A stretch of 41,673 nt of DNA from JBOFSQ01 sp051651625. GTDB taxonomy: Bacteria; Planctomycetota; Planctomycetia; Pirellulales; Thermoguttaceae. The notes beneath the pieces are model-generated. The model saw nothing but the letters and a program-made list of their open reading frames with translations. It was not told the DNA's origin and did no database searches. The stretch is taken from the NCBI GenBank assembly GCA_051651625.1, contig JBOFSQ010000100.1, positions 1-41,673 of the forward strand. The letters are read 5' to 3'. This document shows, in pieces, positions 23,009 through 32,534 of this stretch (positions are counted from its first letter, which is position 1; each line of letters begins with the position of its first letter). A program made the translations under genes and the position numbers.

Positions 23009-23428
23009 TCACATTACATTGATCCACTTGAAAAATGTAAACCAAACCATGTCACAACAAAAAACCAATATCGCCAGCAGAAAAAAAACTACCAACACTA
23101 CTACCGTGGATGAGTACAGTTCCGGCTTACTGGGCCAAGAGACTTTAACCATCTCGGCTTCAACGGATGCCAAAAAGTCGGCAAACGGACGGAAGTTGAC
23201 AGCTCGATACGCGATCCAACACCCCAGCCCGATTAGAACCGCAGCGGCAGCAGCACGCGGAGCTTCACCACCAAAGTTAGGGACTACCTGAAGCGACAGG
23301 AAAAGATTGTAGGCAGCACAAAACACCGCCACCATCACCACAAGCATCGTTGTGCGACGTGCAATCTTTCCTTGCCCCGACTTGTAACGGGCAACGCTAA
23401 ATAAACAGCCCAAAAGTTCTGACAACAC
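23009..23428 (-). CDS. secE: Preprotein translocase subunit SecE
   Basis: The conserved SecE core is EAEMVKVSWPSKPELYSST followed by the membrane helix VVVLVVFFLLAILVFCCDMV. Two further helices precede it, as in larger SecE proteins of this phylum. SecE clamps SecY in the Sec translocon. I choose GTG 23428 (VLSELLGCLFSVARYKSGQG), with AGAAAGG about nine bases upstream; the frame continues upstream toward the tRNA-Trp gene without a better start. It lies between tRNA-Trp and nusG. Confidence 0.88.
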   Translation of the reverse strand: MLSELLGCLFSVARYKSGQGKIARRTTMLVVMVAVFCAAYNLFLSLQVVPNFGGEAPRAAAAAVLIGLGCWIAYRAVNFRPFADFLASVEAEMVKVSWPSKPELYSSTVVVLVVFFLLAILVFCCDMVWFTFFKWINVM

Positions 23429-23488
23429 CGAAGAAAACCTTTCTCTCTTGAAACACAAAGAGACAAACTCGATCTTCCTAAACCAAAA

Positions 23489-23559
23489 CAGGAGAGGAGG
23501 GAATCGAACCCCCACCAGCGGTTTTGGAGACCGCAGTTCTACCACTAAACTACTCTCCT
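23489..23559 (-). tRNA. tRNA-Trp (CCA)
   Basis: On the minus strand aggagag pairs with ctctcct, with anticodon stem gcggt/accgc around CTCCAAA and T-arm TTCGATT. The discriminator is G, normal for tRNA-Trp. No CCA is encoded. It lies between tuf and secE, as in many bacteria. Confidence 0.93.
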
Positions 23560-23570
23560 CTGTTTTCCCG

Positions 23571-23599
23571 CGTCATTCCCGCTTTTGCGGGAATGACGA
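23571..23599. repeat. cgtcattcccgc-type palindrome
   Basis: cgtcattcccgc and gcgggaatgacg flank ttttg in the gap between tuf and tRNA-Trp. The same type occurs at 15701, 16016 and 21568-21693. Confidence 0.75.
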
Positions 23600-23611
23600 A
23601 CCAGCGATTCT

Positions 23612-24811
<1,200 letters not shown>

Positions 24812-24972
24812 AACAAACTCTCCTTACATTCTGGGTCTATTGGAATTCGCTCTCCGCCCAACACGAGCCGGGATGCTCTCTAACTTTCACAGCGATCACG
24901 AAACGTTCGTGCTTGCTGATGTTTCCAAAAATTGTTTTTGCGTTAACAAGTTGTCAATCGTTTTCGCGGTTA

Positions 24973-25045
24973 AGCTGTCGGTGGGATTTGAACCCACGAC
25001 CTCGTCCTTACCAAGGACGTGCTCTACCAACTGAGCTACAACAGC
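24973..25045 (-). tRNA. tRNA-Thr (GGT)
   Basis: On the minus strand gctgttg pairs with cgacagc. The anticodon loop is TTGGTAA between gtcc and ggac, and the T-arm has GTTCAAATC. It lies upstream of tuf, as thrT does in E. coli. Confidence 0.95.
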
Positions 25046-25051
25046 CGAACG

Positions 25052-25152
25052 GACCCGTAACGGGTCAATTTGCAGGCTTCGTCCTCCGCAATGCCGCGGC
25101 CTCGATAGGCCGCTACCGCCTTGGTACGGGAAATTCAAATCGTCTTGAGTAC
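25052..25152 (+). repeat. R100 repeat inside the tRNA operon
   Basis: acccgtaacgggtcaattt, gcggcctcgataggccgc and ttggtacgggaaattcaaat follow in the R100 order. The copy fills the spacer between tRNA-Gly and tRNA-Thr (GGT), lying antisense to their transcript. Confidence 0.85.
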
Positions 25153-25194
25153 ACCAAAAATCTTCCGACGCCTTTCAAGCCTCGGCCAAGCCAA

Positions 25195-25265
25195 AGCGGG
25201 TGAAGGGAATCGAACCCTCGTCTTCAGCTTGGAAGGCTGTGGCTCTACCATTGAGCTACACCCGC
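25195..25265 (-). tRNA. tRNA-Gly (TCC)
   Basis: On the minus strand gcgggtg pairs with cacccgc. The anticodon loop is CTTCCAA and the T-arm TTCGATT. The position matches glyT in the E. coli thrU-tyrU-glyT-thrT-tufB group. Confidence 0.94.
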
Positions 25266-25309
25266 ATCTTGCTTTTATCACGCTGGCTTTTGCCGCTCTT
25301 TCATCGCAC

Positions 25310-25391
25310 TGGGGGATGGAGGATTCGAACCTCCGAAGGCATTGCCAACAGATTTACAGTCTGTCCCCTTTGACCGCTCGGGAAATCCCCC
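25310..25391 (-). tRNA. tRNA-Tyr (GTA)
   Basis: On the minus strand gggggat pairs with atccccc. The anticodon stem cagact/aatctg holds GTA. A long variable arm (ggcaatgcc region) is present, as expected for a class II tRNA. The discriminator is A. Confidence 0.95.
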
Positions 25392-25430
25392 TGCTTATGA
25401 TTACTTCACGCTGACCGACTCACGTTACAA

Positions 25431-25503
25431 AGCTGGTGGGGGGACTTGAACCCTCAACCTGTTGATTACAAATCAACTGCTCTGCCAATTGAGCTACACC
25501 AGC
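25431..25503 (-). tRNA. tRNA-Thr (TGT)
   Basis: On the minus strand gctggtg pairs with the near-complementary 3' end caccagc. The anticodon loop is TTTGTAA and the T-arm has GTTCAAGTC. It is the first gene of the tRNA-tuf operon, as thrU is in E. coli. Confidence 0.95.
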
Positions 25504-25632
25504 GGGCAAGTCTCACTGGCGTTTTGCACGACAAAGTCGTGTGTCACACCAGTCAACTGTAACATCGCCCGCGCGGGGTTACACGTCCGCACGGTCAGAC
25601 ACTAGAGGCCGCAGGCAGCCGATAGGCGGCGT

Positions 25633-25660
25633 AGAATACCGCGATTTTTCAAGACGCCAA
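25633..25660 (-). promoter_or_regulatory. Candidate promoter of the tRNA-tuf operon
   Basis: Read on the minus strand, TTGGCG, a 16-base spacer and TATTCT lie about 130 bases before the first tRNA. A G+C-rich stretch follows the -10 box, as expected for a growth-rate-controlled stable RNA promoter. The rest of the 25504-25632 spacer holds only a small cacgacaaagtcgtg hairpin. Confidence 0.45.
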
Positions 25661-25682
25661 GGGGGGACGCCATGAATCATTG

Positions 25683-26459
25683 TCACAGCGGGTGCCGTTC
25701 AGTACATTTTCCCGCAACAAATGCCCTGTAATCTTCGGGCGTATCGATCCCAATACTCGCCTCTTCGACAACGCCAACAAGAATTTTCTCGCCAAGTTCA
25801 AGCACGCGAAGTTGTTCGAGACGTTCAATAAGTTCCAGCGGTGACGGCGGTAACTTCGTTAACGTAAGCAGAAACTCGCGGCGATACGCATACAGACCGA
25901 TGTGCTGAAGAAACACTGGCGGTGTCCGCGTGAGAAGTGAATCGTCCCACTCGCGCGGATGCGGAATGACACTGCGACTAAAGTAAATCGCCTCGCCACT
26001 CGGCGCGCCGAGCGACGCAACAACCACTTTCACGCACGAAGGATCGTCGAGCTTTTGCCGCGAACGAATCGGTGTCGCAAGCGTCGCCATCTGCGCATCA
26101 GGACGCGATTCCAACATCTTCACAACAGAATCAATCGCCTCACCGCTTAAGTCTGGTTCATCGCCTTGAACGTTGACAACAATGTCAATATCTACACGCG
26201 ACGCGACTGCCTCGGCAACGCGGTCGGTGCCGCTGGCGGCGTTCGGATCGGTACGAACGACATCACCACCGAAACTGCGTACCGCCGCCTCGATCTCGTC
26301 GTGGTCGCACGCAACGAGAACGCCACTCGGTAACGTCGCCCGCTGCGCCGCCTCGTATGTGTGCTGGATGAGCGGCTTCCCCGTCTCCGCAAGAAGCAAC
26401 TTGCGCGGCAACCGCGTCGAAGCATAACGCGCCGGAATTACGATTAAACTTTTTGTCAT
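25683..26459 (-). CDS. kdsB: CMP-Kdo synthetase (3-deoxy-manno-octulosonate cytidylyltransferase)
   Basis: From ATG 26459 the 258-residue enzyme begins KSLIVIPARYASTRLPRKLL, the nucleotide-binding start of KdsB. It continues with GKPLIQHTYEAA, VNVQGDEPDLSGEAID, and GLYAYRREFLLTLTKLPPSP then LELIERLEQLRVLE. KdsB activates Kdo with CTP for lipid A/LPS core synthesis. The frame continues upstream into the R100 repeat, whose end lies just before the ATG; that upstream part is not protein of this family. No clear Shine-Dalgarno is present, only GAG seven bases away within the repeat end. Confidence 0.93.
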   Translation of the reverse strand: MTKSLIVIPARYASTRLPRKLLLAETGKPLIQHTYEAAQRATLPSGVLVACDHDEIEAAVRSFGGDVVRTDPNAASGTDRVAEAVASRVDIDIVVNVQGDEPDLSGEAIDSVVKMLESRPDAQMATLATPIRSRQKLDDPSCVKVVVASLGAPSGEAIYFSRSVIPHPREWDDSLLTRTPPVFLQHIGLYAYRREFLLTLTKLPPSPLELIERLEQLRVLELGEKILVGVVEEASIGIDTPEDYRAFVAGKCTERHPL

Positions 26460-26461
26460 GG

Positions 26462-26564
26462 TTATACTCAAGACGGTTTGAATTTCCCGTATCAAAACGG
26501 TAGCGGCCCATCGAGGCCGCGGTCTTGTGGTGGGCGAAGCCGACAAATTGACCCGTAACGGGTC
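26462..26564 (-). repeat. R100 repeat between kdsB and the propeller lipoprotein gene
   Basis: This is the reverse complement of the R100 order: ctcaagacggtttgaatttc, ggcccatcgaggccgcggtc, tgacccgtaacgggtc. Its two ends touch the kdsB start (three bases away) and the stop of the upstream lipoprotein gene, so it fills the whole spacer. Confidence 0.85.
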
Positions 26565-27700
26565 TACTCACTTTTGATAGCCACAAAACGTCGCACAGTT
26601 TTCTCGCTGGAATCGAGAACGAGAACGTCGTCGGTTTGTGTGACGGCGATGCGGAGCGGACGCACGTCGCGGAGTTTGGCGGGCGAGACCCGTGACGGGT
26701 CGATTTGTAGGCTTCGCCCTCCGTCGCGCCGCGGCCTCGATGGGCCGCTACCGTTTTGGTGCGGGAAATTCGAACCATCTTGAGTAGAAAATGATTCGAC
26801 ATTCGCAACCATACCACGATAGACGCCGCGCGGTGTCGTCACCTTCACGCGAGTCAGTCCCTTCTCAGCGGTGACAATATCGCCACTCGAAAGAAACGCA
26901 ATGTCTATCGGATTGCAACAGCCGCAAAATCCGCTGGCCGCCGTTGATGCGTCGCCCCAACCGAGCGGCTCTTCCCAGTTTCCGTCTTGCGTCCAAACTT
27001 CAACGCGGTGCCGCCCCGGATTCGCCGCGTAAAGCAGCCCCGTCGTCGGCGAAATCGCAACCGGTAAACGCCGAACTGCGTAGAAGGTGAAACCGGTGAA
27101 CTCGCCCGCCGCAACGTCTTTCGGTAGACGACGTTTTCCCCAAGTCGCAACAACTTCGCCATCTCCACTGTACGCAACGATAACACCGTGACCGGCGTCG
27201 CCGACGAAGATCGATTCCGTTCCAACTGCGATTGACGTGAACAAACTCTTCTCGTCGAGCGGTGCCCACATCAAAAGCGGTTTGCCGGATTCTGCATCGA
27301 GGTCGTAAAACGCGATTGACGCTTTGAACGCGACAACTGCAACCGTGTTAACCGCCGCGAATTTTTCGGTAAGCGGCGCGGGAAGATTTTGTGTCTTCAC
27401 AACCGCAACCGCCTGCGGCGGCACGTCGAGACGCAGCGACGCAACTTGCGTCCCGTCGCTACGATACACAACCAGCGCAGGCGCGTCAACGTCGGAAGCA
27501 CCGACGATGATTCGATTATCAGACGTACTCGTCAAACAAGTCGCATTCTCGCTCGTGAGCGAGAAACGACTCGCTTCGCGGTAGAGCGGTAGCGGCGGCG
27601 GCCCCGCCACTCGCGGAAAACGCGACGGCTGCGGCGACGTGTCGCACGCCACGAAGCAGAGCAACGCACAAAACAGAATCCACGATGGCGAACAGTTCAT
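26564..27700 (-). CDS. Lipoprotein with NHL/beta-propeller-like repeats and an inserted R100
   Basis: The 378-residue product has a lipoprotein signal (LFCALLCFVACDTS). It then has propeller-like blades: TSDNRIIVGASDVDAPALVV, KSLFTSIAVGTESIFVGDAG, GVIVAYSGDGEVVATWGKRR, ISPTTGLLYAANPGRHRVEV, FGCC-type CGCCNPIDIAFLSSGDIVTA, LRIAVTQTDDVLVLDSSEKT. NHL-type propellers bind proteins or ligands outside the membrane. Between the last two blades about 34 residues (STQDGSNFPHQNGSG onward) are encoded by an R100 copy (26687-26786), in frame. The start is ATG 27700. Confidence 0.75.
   Translation of the reverse strand: MNCSPSWILFCALLCFVACDTSPQPSRFPRVAGPPPLPLYREASRFSLTSENATCLTSTSDNRIIVGASDVDAPALVVYRSDGTQVASLRLDVPPQAVAVVKTQNLPAPLTEKFAAVNTVAVVAFKASIAFYDLDAESGKPLLMWAPLDEKSLFTSIAVGTESIFVGDAGHGVIVAYSGDGEVVATWGKRRLPKDVAAGEFTGFTFYAVRRLPVAISPTTGLLYAANPGRHRVEVWTQDGNWEEPLGWGDASTAASGFCGCCNPIDIAFLSSGDIVTAEKGLTRVKVTTPRGVYRGMVANVESFSTQDGSNFPHQNGSGPSRPRRDGGRSLQIDPSRVSPAKLRDVRPLRIAVTQTDDVLVLDSSEKTVRRFVAIKSE
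26687..26786 (+). repeat. R100 repeat inside a coding sequence
   Basis: gacccgtgacgggtcgattt, gcggcctcgatgggccgcta and ggtgcgggaaattcgaacca follow in the R100 order inside the propeller lipoprotein gene. On the coding strand it reads without a stop and keeps the frame. Confidence 0.85.
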
Positions 27701-27751
27701 CAATTTATACGGTAAAATTTTTGCGCGGGATTTTGTGTGCGCGGTCGGTTT

Positions 27752-29026
27752 TCAGAGCGATTCCGCTTCGTCTTGCCGCTGCGTTTGCACTTCGGCATAC
27801 GGTTTGTACTCGACGAGATGTACTGATTTGTCACGTCCGATTTCGTACCAGACTCCGCGCCACTCGACTCGTTTCAAGAAATGAACACCGATGATCGCCG
27901 ATGTGTAAACGATCTGCGTGAGCGGAACGGCGAGCAGCGTTTTGAGAGTTGTGCAGAGTGTCCACGGCTTGAGTATTTCGCCGCGTTCACGGAGTTTGCG
28001 GCGAATACCGCACTCGATTATCGGAAGCGTTCCGAAGACGCCGAGCCAATACGCGAGCAGCGCACCACCACTCCACAATGCAGCAGCGACATTTCCAAAC
28101 GCCAGCGAAGTCACCAGCAGTCCAGCGGCGACGACGAGCGGCAAGTTAATGAGAGCAGCTTGAATCGGAACGGCAAACCACGTTGGATGATGCAGCTTGG
28201 CACACAACAACTGTCGTTTGACCCAGCGGTGAAATGGAATTAGCGAACACGTTTCGCGGTTGACCATAAAGAGTGACGGGACAAACGCCACCTTGCCGCC
28301 GACTTGCCGAACAGCGTGTTCAATCGACGCGTCTTCCGTGAACGCTGATTGCCAAAGTTCGATGAGGTTGCTGCGTTCGACGAGCGTTCGGCGGTAGGCG
28401 AGCGAGCCGCCCCAAGTGATTCGATACAAGCAGAGTTGCACAACTGCCGCGGCGTTCCAGAGATACCGTACGAGCGAACCGTAGTTGTCGCGTTCGGGGA
28501 CGTACCACCGTTGCCCAGACGCCGCAACGAATCGCTCGTCCGAAAACGGCTCGACGAGACTGCGAAGCCACGTCGGATGCGGATTAACGTCGGCATCGAG
28601 TCCGGCGATGATTTCGTGTGACGGATCGATTTTCGCAATCGCGTAAGTGAGCGAGTTGCATTTGAGCGTACAAGTGGTGCGGTGTTCGCGGACGACAACG
28701 AACTCAACGTGGCACTGCGGCGACTTCTCACTATCAACAATTTCGCGTGCGATTGCGAGAGCGGGATCGGTCTCGGAATCGACGACGATGAACACGGTGT
28801 AGTTCGGATAATCTTGGCGCAGCAGTCCGCCGAGACTGCGTTGGAGAAACGGGTCGGCACCGCGGAGCGTTAGCAGCACCGCTACTTTCGGCGTGTACGG
28901 CACTGCTGGCGTTTTCCATTCGTTCGTTTTCACGCCGCGCAAAAATAGCCACAGCGCGACGTAGTGGATAACGTCGATTATCACGACTACAGCGAATATG
29001 GCAAGAGAGAGATTGAGAAGAGTCAT
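27752..29026 (-). CDS. Membrane glycosyltransferase, family 2
   Basis: The 424-residue protein starts with a membrane helix (LSLAIFAVVVIIDVIHYVAL). A GT2 domain follows: KVAVLLTLRGADPFLQRSLG, YPNYTVFIVVDSETD, HEIIAGLDADVNPHPTWLRS (DxD-type), AFTEDASIEHAV (ED catalytic base) and IPFHRWVKRQLL (RW acceptor motif). Three or four C-terminal helices follow. The layout resembles ceramide glucosyltransferase/HpnI-like enzymes that glycosylate membrane lipids. Substrates are not readable. It is the last of a minus-strand group of sugar-related genes, about 295 bases after a methyltransferase gene; that gap (29027-29320) holds nothing I can name. Confidence 0.85.
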   Translation of the reverse strand: MTLLNLSLAIFAVVVIIDVIHYVALWLFLRGVKTNEWKTPAVPYTPKVAVLLTLRGADPFLQRSLGGLLRQDYPNYTVFIVVDSETDPALAIAREIVDSEKSPQCHVEFVVVREHRTTCTLKCNSLTYAIAKIDPSHEIIAGLDADVNPHPTWLRSLVEPFSDERFVAASGQRWYVPERDNYGSLVRYLWNAAAVVQLCLYRITWGGSLAYRRTLVERSNLIELWQSAFTEDASIEHAVRQVGGKVAFVPSLFMVNRETCSLIPFHRWVKRQLLCAKLHHPTWFAVPIQAALINLPLVVAAGLLVTSLAFGNVAAALWSGGALLAYWLGVFGTLPIIECGIRRKLRERGEILKPWTLCTTLKTLLAVPLTQIVYTSAIIGVHFLKRVEWRGVWYEIGRDKSVHLVEYKPYAEVQTQRQDEAESL

Positions 29027-29320
29027 ACACCATCATTGGGCGAGAGGGGGTGCGTATTTCTTGTTTTGGTGAACCACTTTAGCCTGTGCGGTTATCAAAT
29101 CGTCGTCTGCCATTTCGAGCCAGTATTTTACGCGGTCTGTCATCAAATTTGCTACTGTCAATGTTTACCGAGAACACCAAACTTGGGCCAGATTATACCC
29201 ACTTCCGCCAGCAATGCAACGAAATGCGGCCAACAATGCGTAAAATCTGCGACAATCTGCGGATTCATCTCCTCTGCGTATCTCCGTTTGAAACTCCTCA
29301 AAAATCCGTGAACGGTTACA

Positions 29321-30283
29321 TTATGCTTTGCGCAAAACAATTAGATTCCAATCACCAACTCCCAATATGTCCGCAATGCGCATCGACAGACACATGAAAC
29401 GGAGTTTTTTGAGGAAAATGTACGTCGAAACATCGAAACGGTTTGCTGTTTCTGGGTCGAAATGACCTTCACTAACACAACGCAACGCAGAACTCTTGTT
29501 GCGAGTCAAACGAGCCACGATCTGTCCCCAGTTTCCAAGTAGGATGTTGGACCGCGTGGCAGAATACATTTTGTCTACGACAAATCCTGTTTGCTTGGCC
29601 ATCTCTGCCACAGATTTTTTGGAAAAGAAGTGTCGATGAAAGGGCAAATGCCAACAGAGCCAGTATTTCCCAAAAAACCTCCTACCAAACGCATGCGGAT
29701 TGGGAACCGATACAACAAAACGACCACCCGGTTTAAGAATGGAGTCGATGTCTGCTAATGTTTTCAGTGGATCAACGGCGTGTTCCAACACCTGATCCAT
29801 CGTGACGTAATCGAAAAAACACGGCTCGTAATCTTTGGGATCAAATAGACCTATTTTGACGTGGAATTCGTGTTTGTCTGCGATAATTTTTGCGTTCTCG
29901 TCCGCTTCGACTCCGTAGACTTCACATCCGCGTGCTTTGTGATAGCCAAGAGATTCACAATATCCGCAACCGATGTCTAACACGCGAACATTTTTCGGGA
30001 CGTGCCTGTAGGCAAGTCCTTCTTCGCCATCGAGCCAGTACAGGAAACCGTTTTTTTCTTTGTACGGTTTGTAGTCATCCACGTTAAAGTTGGAACGCGG
30101 ATAATAATTTGTGTACATATCCGTGAGCTGTTCTGGTGTGAGTTCACCAGCAACAAAGACGTGCTCACAATCGCTACACGAGTAAACAAGTGCGGAGTCG
30201 GGGTGTCCGAGCCAGTAGTCGTATCCTTCAAAAAGAAACTTCGTCTTTTCGCTGTGGCAGACAGGGCAGATTTCGGTGGTCAT
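29321..30283 (-). CDS. Zinc-ribbon class I methyltransferase, paralogue C
   Basis: Starting at MTTEICP (30283), the 320-residue protein has a zinc ribbon (CPVC ... CSDC) followed by a SAM-dependent methyltransferase domain: VRVLDIGCGYCESLGYHKAR (motif I), GCEVYGVEADENAK, FFDYVTMDQVLEHAVDPLKT, LKPGGRFVVSVPNPHAFGRR and HLPFHRHFFSKKSV. This architecture is common in sugar-modifying or polysaccharide clusters. A GTG at 30298 is an alternative start. Two close paralogues lie upstream in the same operon. The start is 22 bases after the end of the glycosyltransferase gene. Confidence 0.85.
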   Translation of the reverse strand: MTTEICPVCHSEKTKFLFEGYDYWLGHPDSALVYSCSDCEHVFVAGELTPEQLTDMYTNYYPRSNFNVDDYKPYKEKNGFLYWLDGEEGLAYRHVPKNVRVLDIGCGYCESLGYHKARGCEVYGVEADENAKIIADKHEFHVKIGLFDPKDYEPCFFDYVTMDQVLEHAVDPLKTLADIDSILKPGGRFVVSVPNPHAFGRRFFGKYWLCWHLPFHRHFFSKKSVAEMAKQTGFVVDKMYSATRSNILLGNWGQIVARLTRNKSSALRCVSEGHFDPETANRFDVSTYIFLKKLRFMCLSMRIADILGVGDWNLIVLRKA

Positions 30284-30304
30284 TTGGTTTTCTCTCACAA
30301 ATAG

Positions 30305-31554
30305 TCAGCCAAAAGTTTTTTCTATTTCGTTTTTGAACACCACTTCTGGTGATGAACGCTGAATATGGCTTTGCATGATTTGGCACCTTCGTTTCATTGC
30401 ATCATTACCAATCACTTTTCGCAAATGTGCGACGATTTGCTGCGGTTTTCCTGATGTCCACACGCCCCATCCGCCGTGGGCAACGCGGGCGGCGTTGTCA
30501 AACTGATCGTGTGCTTGTGGCCATACCAGTTGTGGTACAGCCGCATTCATCGCAGAATAAACAATCCCAATACCACCGTGGTTTATTATCGCAGCGTAAC
30601 GGCTTAAGTTTTCTGGCGTGTAAGGAACACTTGCGTAAACGTACAGATTCCCTTCTGTGCGTTGTTCATCACTCGCTACATTCCCGCGAGTCCAATGGAA
30701 GTTCATGTCAGAGGACACGCCGCCGCCACCACGCGAATGACAGACTCCATCTTGCATGCCAACGGGCCAAGTTGCGTTCCCATCGTAATAAGAACGTGCG
30801 ACCGCCCTGGCTCAAAATGAGGCTCGACACGCGAATGCGACAAACCAATACACGGTCCCGCCCAAACCAACTGCGAAGGCCAATCGCGTGGAAACTCAAA
30901 ATCAGGGACGCCCAGTGCCAAAATTCGCTCGGGAGAAATTACTCTTTCCTCGCCATTGGCACGATAGACAGACTCCACGCCGAGTGCTTTCATGTGGCGA
31001 CGAAACAAAGAAAACACCAATCGTTTGGTTATACGAATTGTGGATCGGCCTATCCCATCGCGTGCTCTGCCAAGAAACGATTTCGGCGGCATCCATCCAC
31101 CGTTCAAACAGGGTGTGCCCGTCTTCGTTTCAATCCAACACGGGATAATCGTCGCGGTCCACCAGCGGAGAGATAGCTCATCGGCAATTATTCCAGCCAG
31201 TGGCGACATACAGTCAACGACAACGAGGTCGGGCGGGGAGGCGATCCAGCGAGTACGCAACTCGTCGCGGAACTGGCTCATCATCACCAATGTCCGTTGC
31301 ACCAGCGACGCAACATATCGTACTCCCGTTGGTTTCGTTGATTCGATCATTTCAAGGATGCCAGCTTCTTGGTCGGCAACGAGTGGAGCAAACTCCACGC
31401 CTTCACGCTCAATCCATGGTTTAGCGCGTGGCGTTGACAAGAAGCTCACCGATTGACCACCATTGTCTTTGAGGACACGCGCCAGTTGGAGCAGTGGCAT
31501 AACGTGTCCCATAAATGGCGGGGCGATAAAATCTACTTTGATGTCTTTTCGCAT
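30305..31554 (-). pseudogene. Family 1 (MGT-type) glycosyltransferase, frameshifted
   Basis: The first 280 or so residues from ATG 31554 read MRKDIKVDFIAPPFMGHVMP, PDLVVVDCMSPLAGIIADEL, SHVLITMGTQLGPLACKMES and end at a stop after ACPLT. The rest is in another frame: DMNFHWTRGNVASDEQ, VPYTPENLSRYAAIINHGGI, GIVYSAMNAAVPQLVWPQAH, DQFDNAARVAHGGWGVW, which holds the UDP-sugar-binding HGG/P/Q motif of GT1 enzymes. The frames meet near 30709-30716, where removing two bases of a cctct run would restore the sequence ACPDMNFHW. It may be a true pseudogene or a sequencing error. It lies inside the methyltransferase operon, 13 bases after paralogue B. Confidence 0.8.
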
Positions 31555-31567
31555 CGCTGGTACACTT

Positions 31568-32533
31568 TCATTTCTTCTGCAAAACAATTAAATTGCAATC
31601 GCCGCATCCGAACATATCTGCCAGTCGCATCGGAATTGTCCAAAAACGTATCTTTCTAAGAAACATGTACAAAGAAACCAACCACAATTTTTTCATTTCG
31701 GAATCGAACTTTTCAAATGAATGAGAAGCATCGACCACACTTTTGTCAGAGATTATATGGCAAAAAAGATTTGACCAGTTTGCAAGTAGGTATCTTGATT
31801 CTGTTGCTGACCGCATTTCGTTCACTAAAAACTGAGACTGTTCGGCAAGTATTGATATTGATTGCTTAGAATAAAAATGCCGGTGGTAAGGGAAGTGCCA
31901 ATTTACCCAAAGTTTGCCAAAGAAATACCTCCCGAATGCCCGCAAATTTGGTACCGTTGCAATCAAGTAACCACCTGGTCTTATAACAGAGTGTATATCT
32001 TTTAACATTGCCAGCGGGGATACCGCATGCTCTAAAACATAGCTCATGGTTACATAATCGAAGAAATTTTGCTCATAATCTTTTGGATCAAACAGACCGG
32101 TCTTTATACTGAATCCATATTTGTCAGCGATTTGTTTTGCATTCTCGTCCGCTTCAACGCCGTACGCCTCGCAGCCGCGATTTTTGTGGTAGCCGAGCGT
32201 TTCGCAATAGCCGCAACCAATATCCAGTACTCTGACATTTTTCGGGACATGATTGTGTGCCAGTCCTTCTTCGCCATCAAGCCAGTATAAAAAACCGCTC
32301 TTTTCTTTGTATGGCTGGTAATCTTCAACATTGAAGTTCGAACGTGGATAATAGTTTGTGTACATATCCGTAAGCTGTTCTGGTGTCAATTCGCCCGCGA
32401 CGAAAACATGCCCACACTCTTTGCAAGAATAAACAAGCGAAGAGTCTGGATGTCCAAACCAGTGGTCATACCCTTCGAAAAGAAATTTTGTCTTTTCGCT
32501 GTGGCAAATCGGGCAAGTAACAATTTGTGGCAT
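31568..32533 (-). CDS. Zinc-ribbon class I methyltransferase, paralogue B
   Basis: The 321-residue protein has the zinc ribbon CPICHSEKTKFLFEGYDHW ... YSCKECGHVFV and the methyltransferase motifs VRVLDIGCGYCETLGYHKNR, GCEAYGVEADENAK, FFDYVTMSYVLEHAVSPLAM, IRPGGYLIATVPNLRAFGRY. The second half differs more from its paralogues than the first. I take ATG 32533, one base after the previous stop, with AAAGG 11 bases upstream; an ATG nine bases earlier is possible. The DNA is noticeably A+T-richer than paralogue C. Confidence 0.85.
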   Translation of the reverse strand: MPQIVTCPICHSEKTKFLFEGYDHWFGHPDSSLVYSCKECGHVFVAGELTPEQLTDMYTNYYPRSNFNVEDYQPYKEKSGFLYWLDGEEGLAHNHVPKNVRVLDIGCGYCETLGYHKNRGCEAYGVEADENAKQIADKYGFSIKTGLFDPKDYEQNFFDYVTMSYVLEHAVSPLAMLKDIHSVIRPGGYLIATVPNLRAFGRYFFGKLWVNWHFPYHRHFYSKQSISILAEQSQFLVNEMRSATESRYLLANWSNLFCHIISDKSVVDASHSFEKFDSEMKKLWLVSLYMFLRKIRFWTIPMRLADMFGCGDCNLIVLQKK

Positions 32534-32534
32534 C

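Noticed and set aside
26460..26546. Longer start for kdsB
   Set aside because: The added residues are translated R100 repeat; the enzyme begins at MTKSLIVIPARY.
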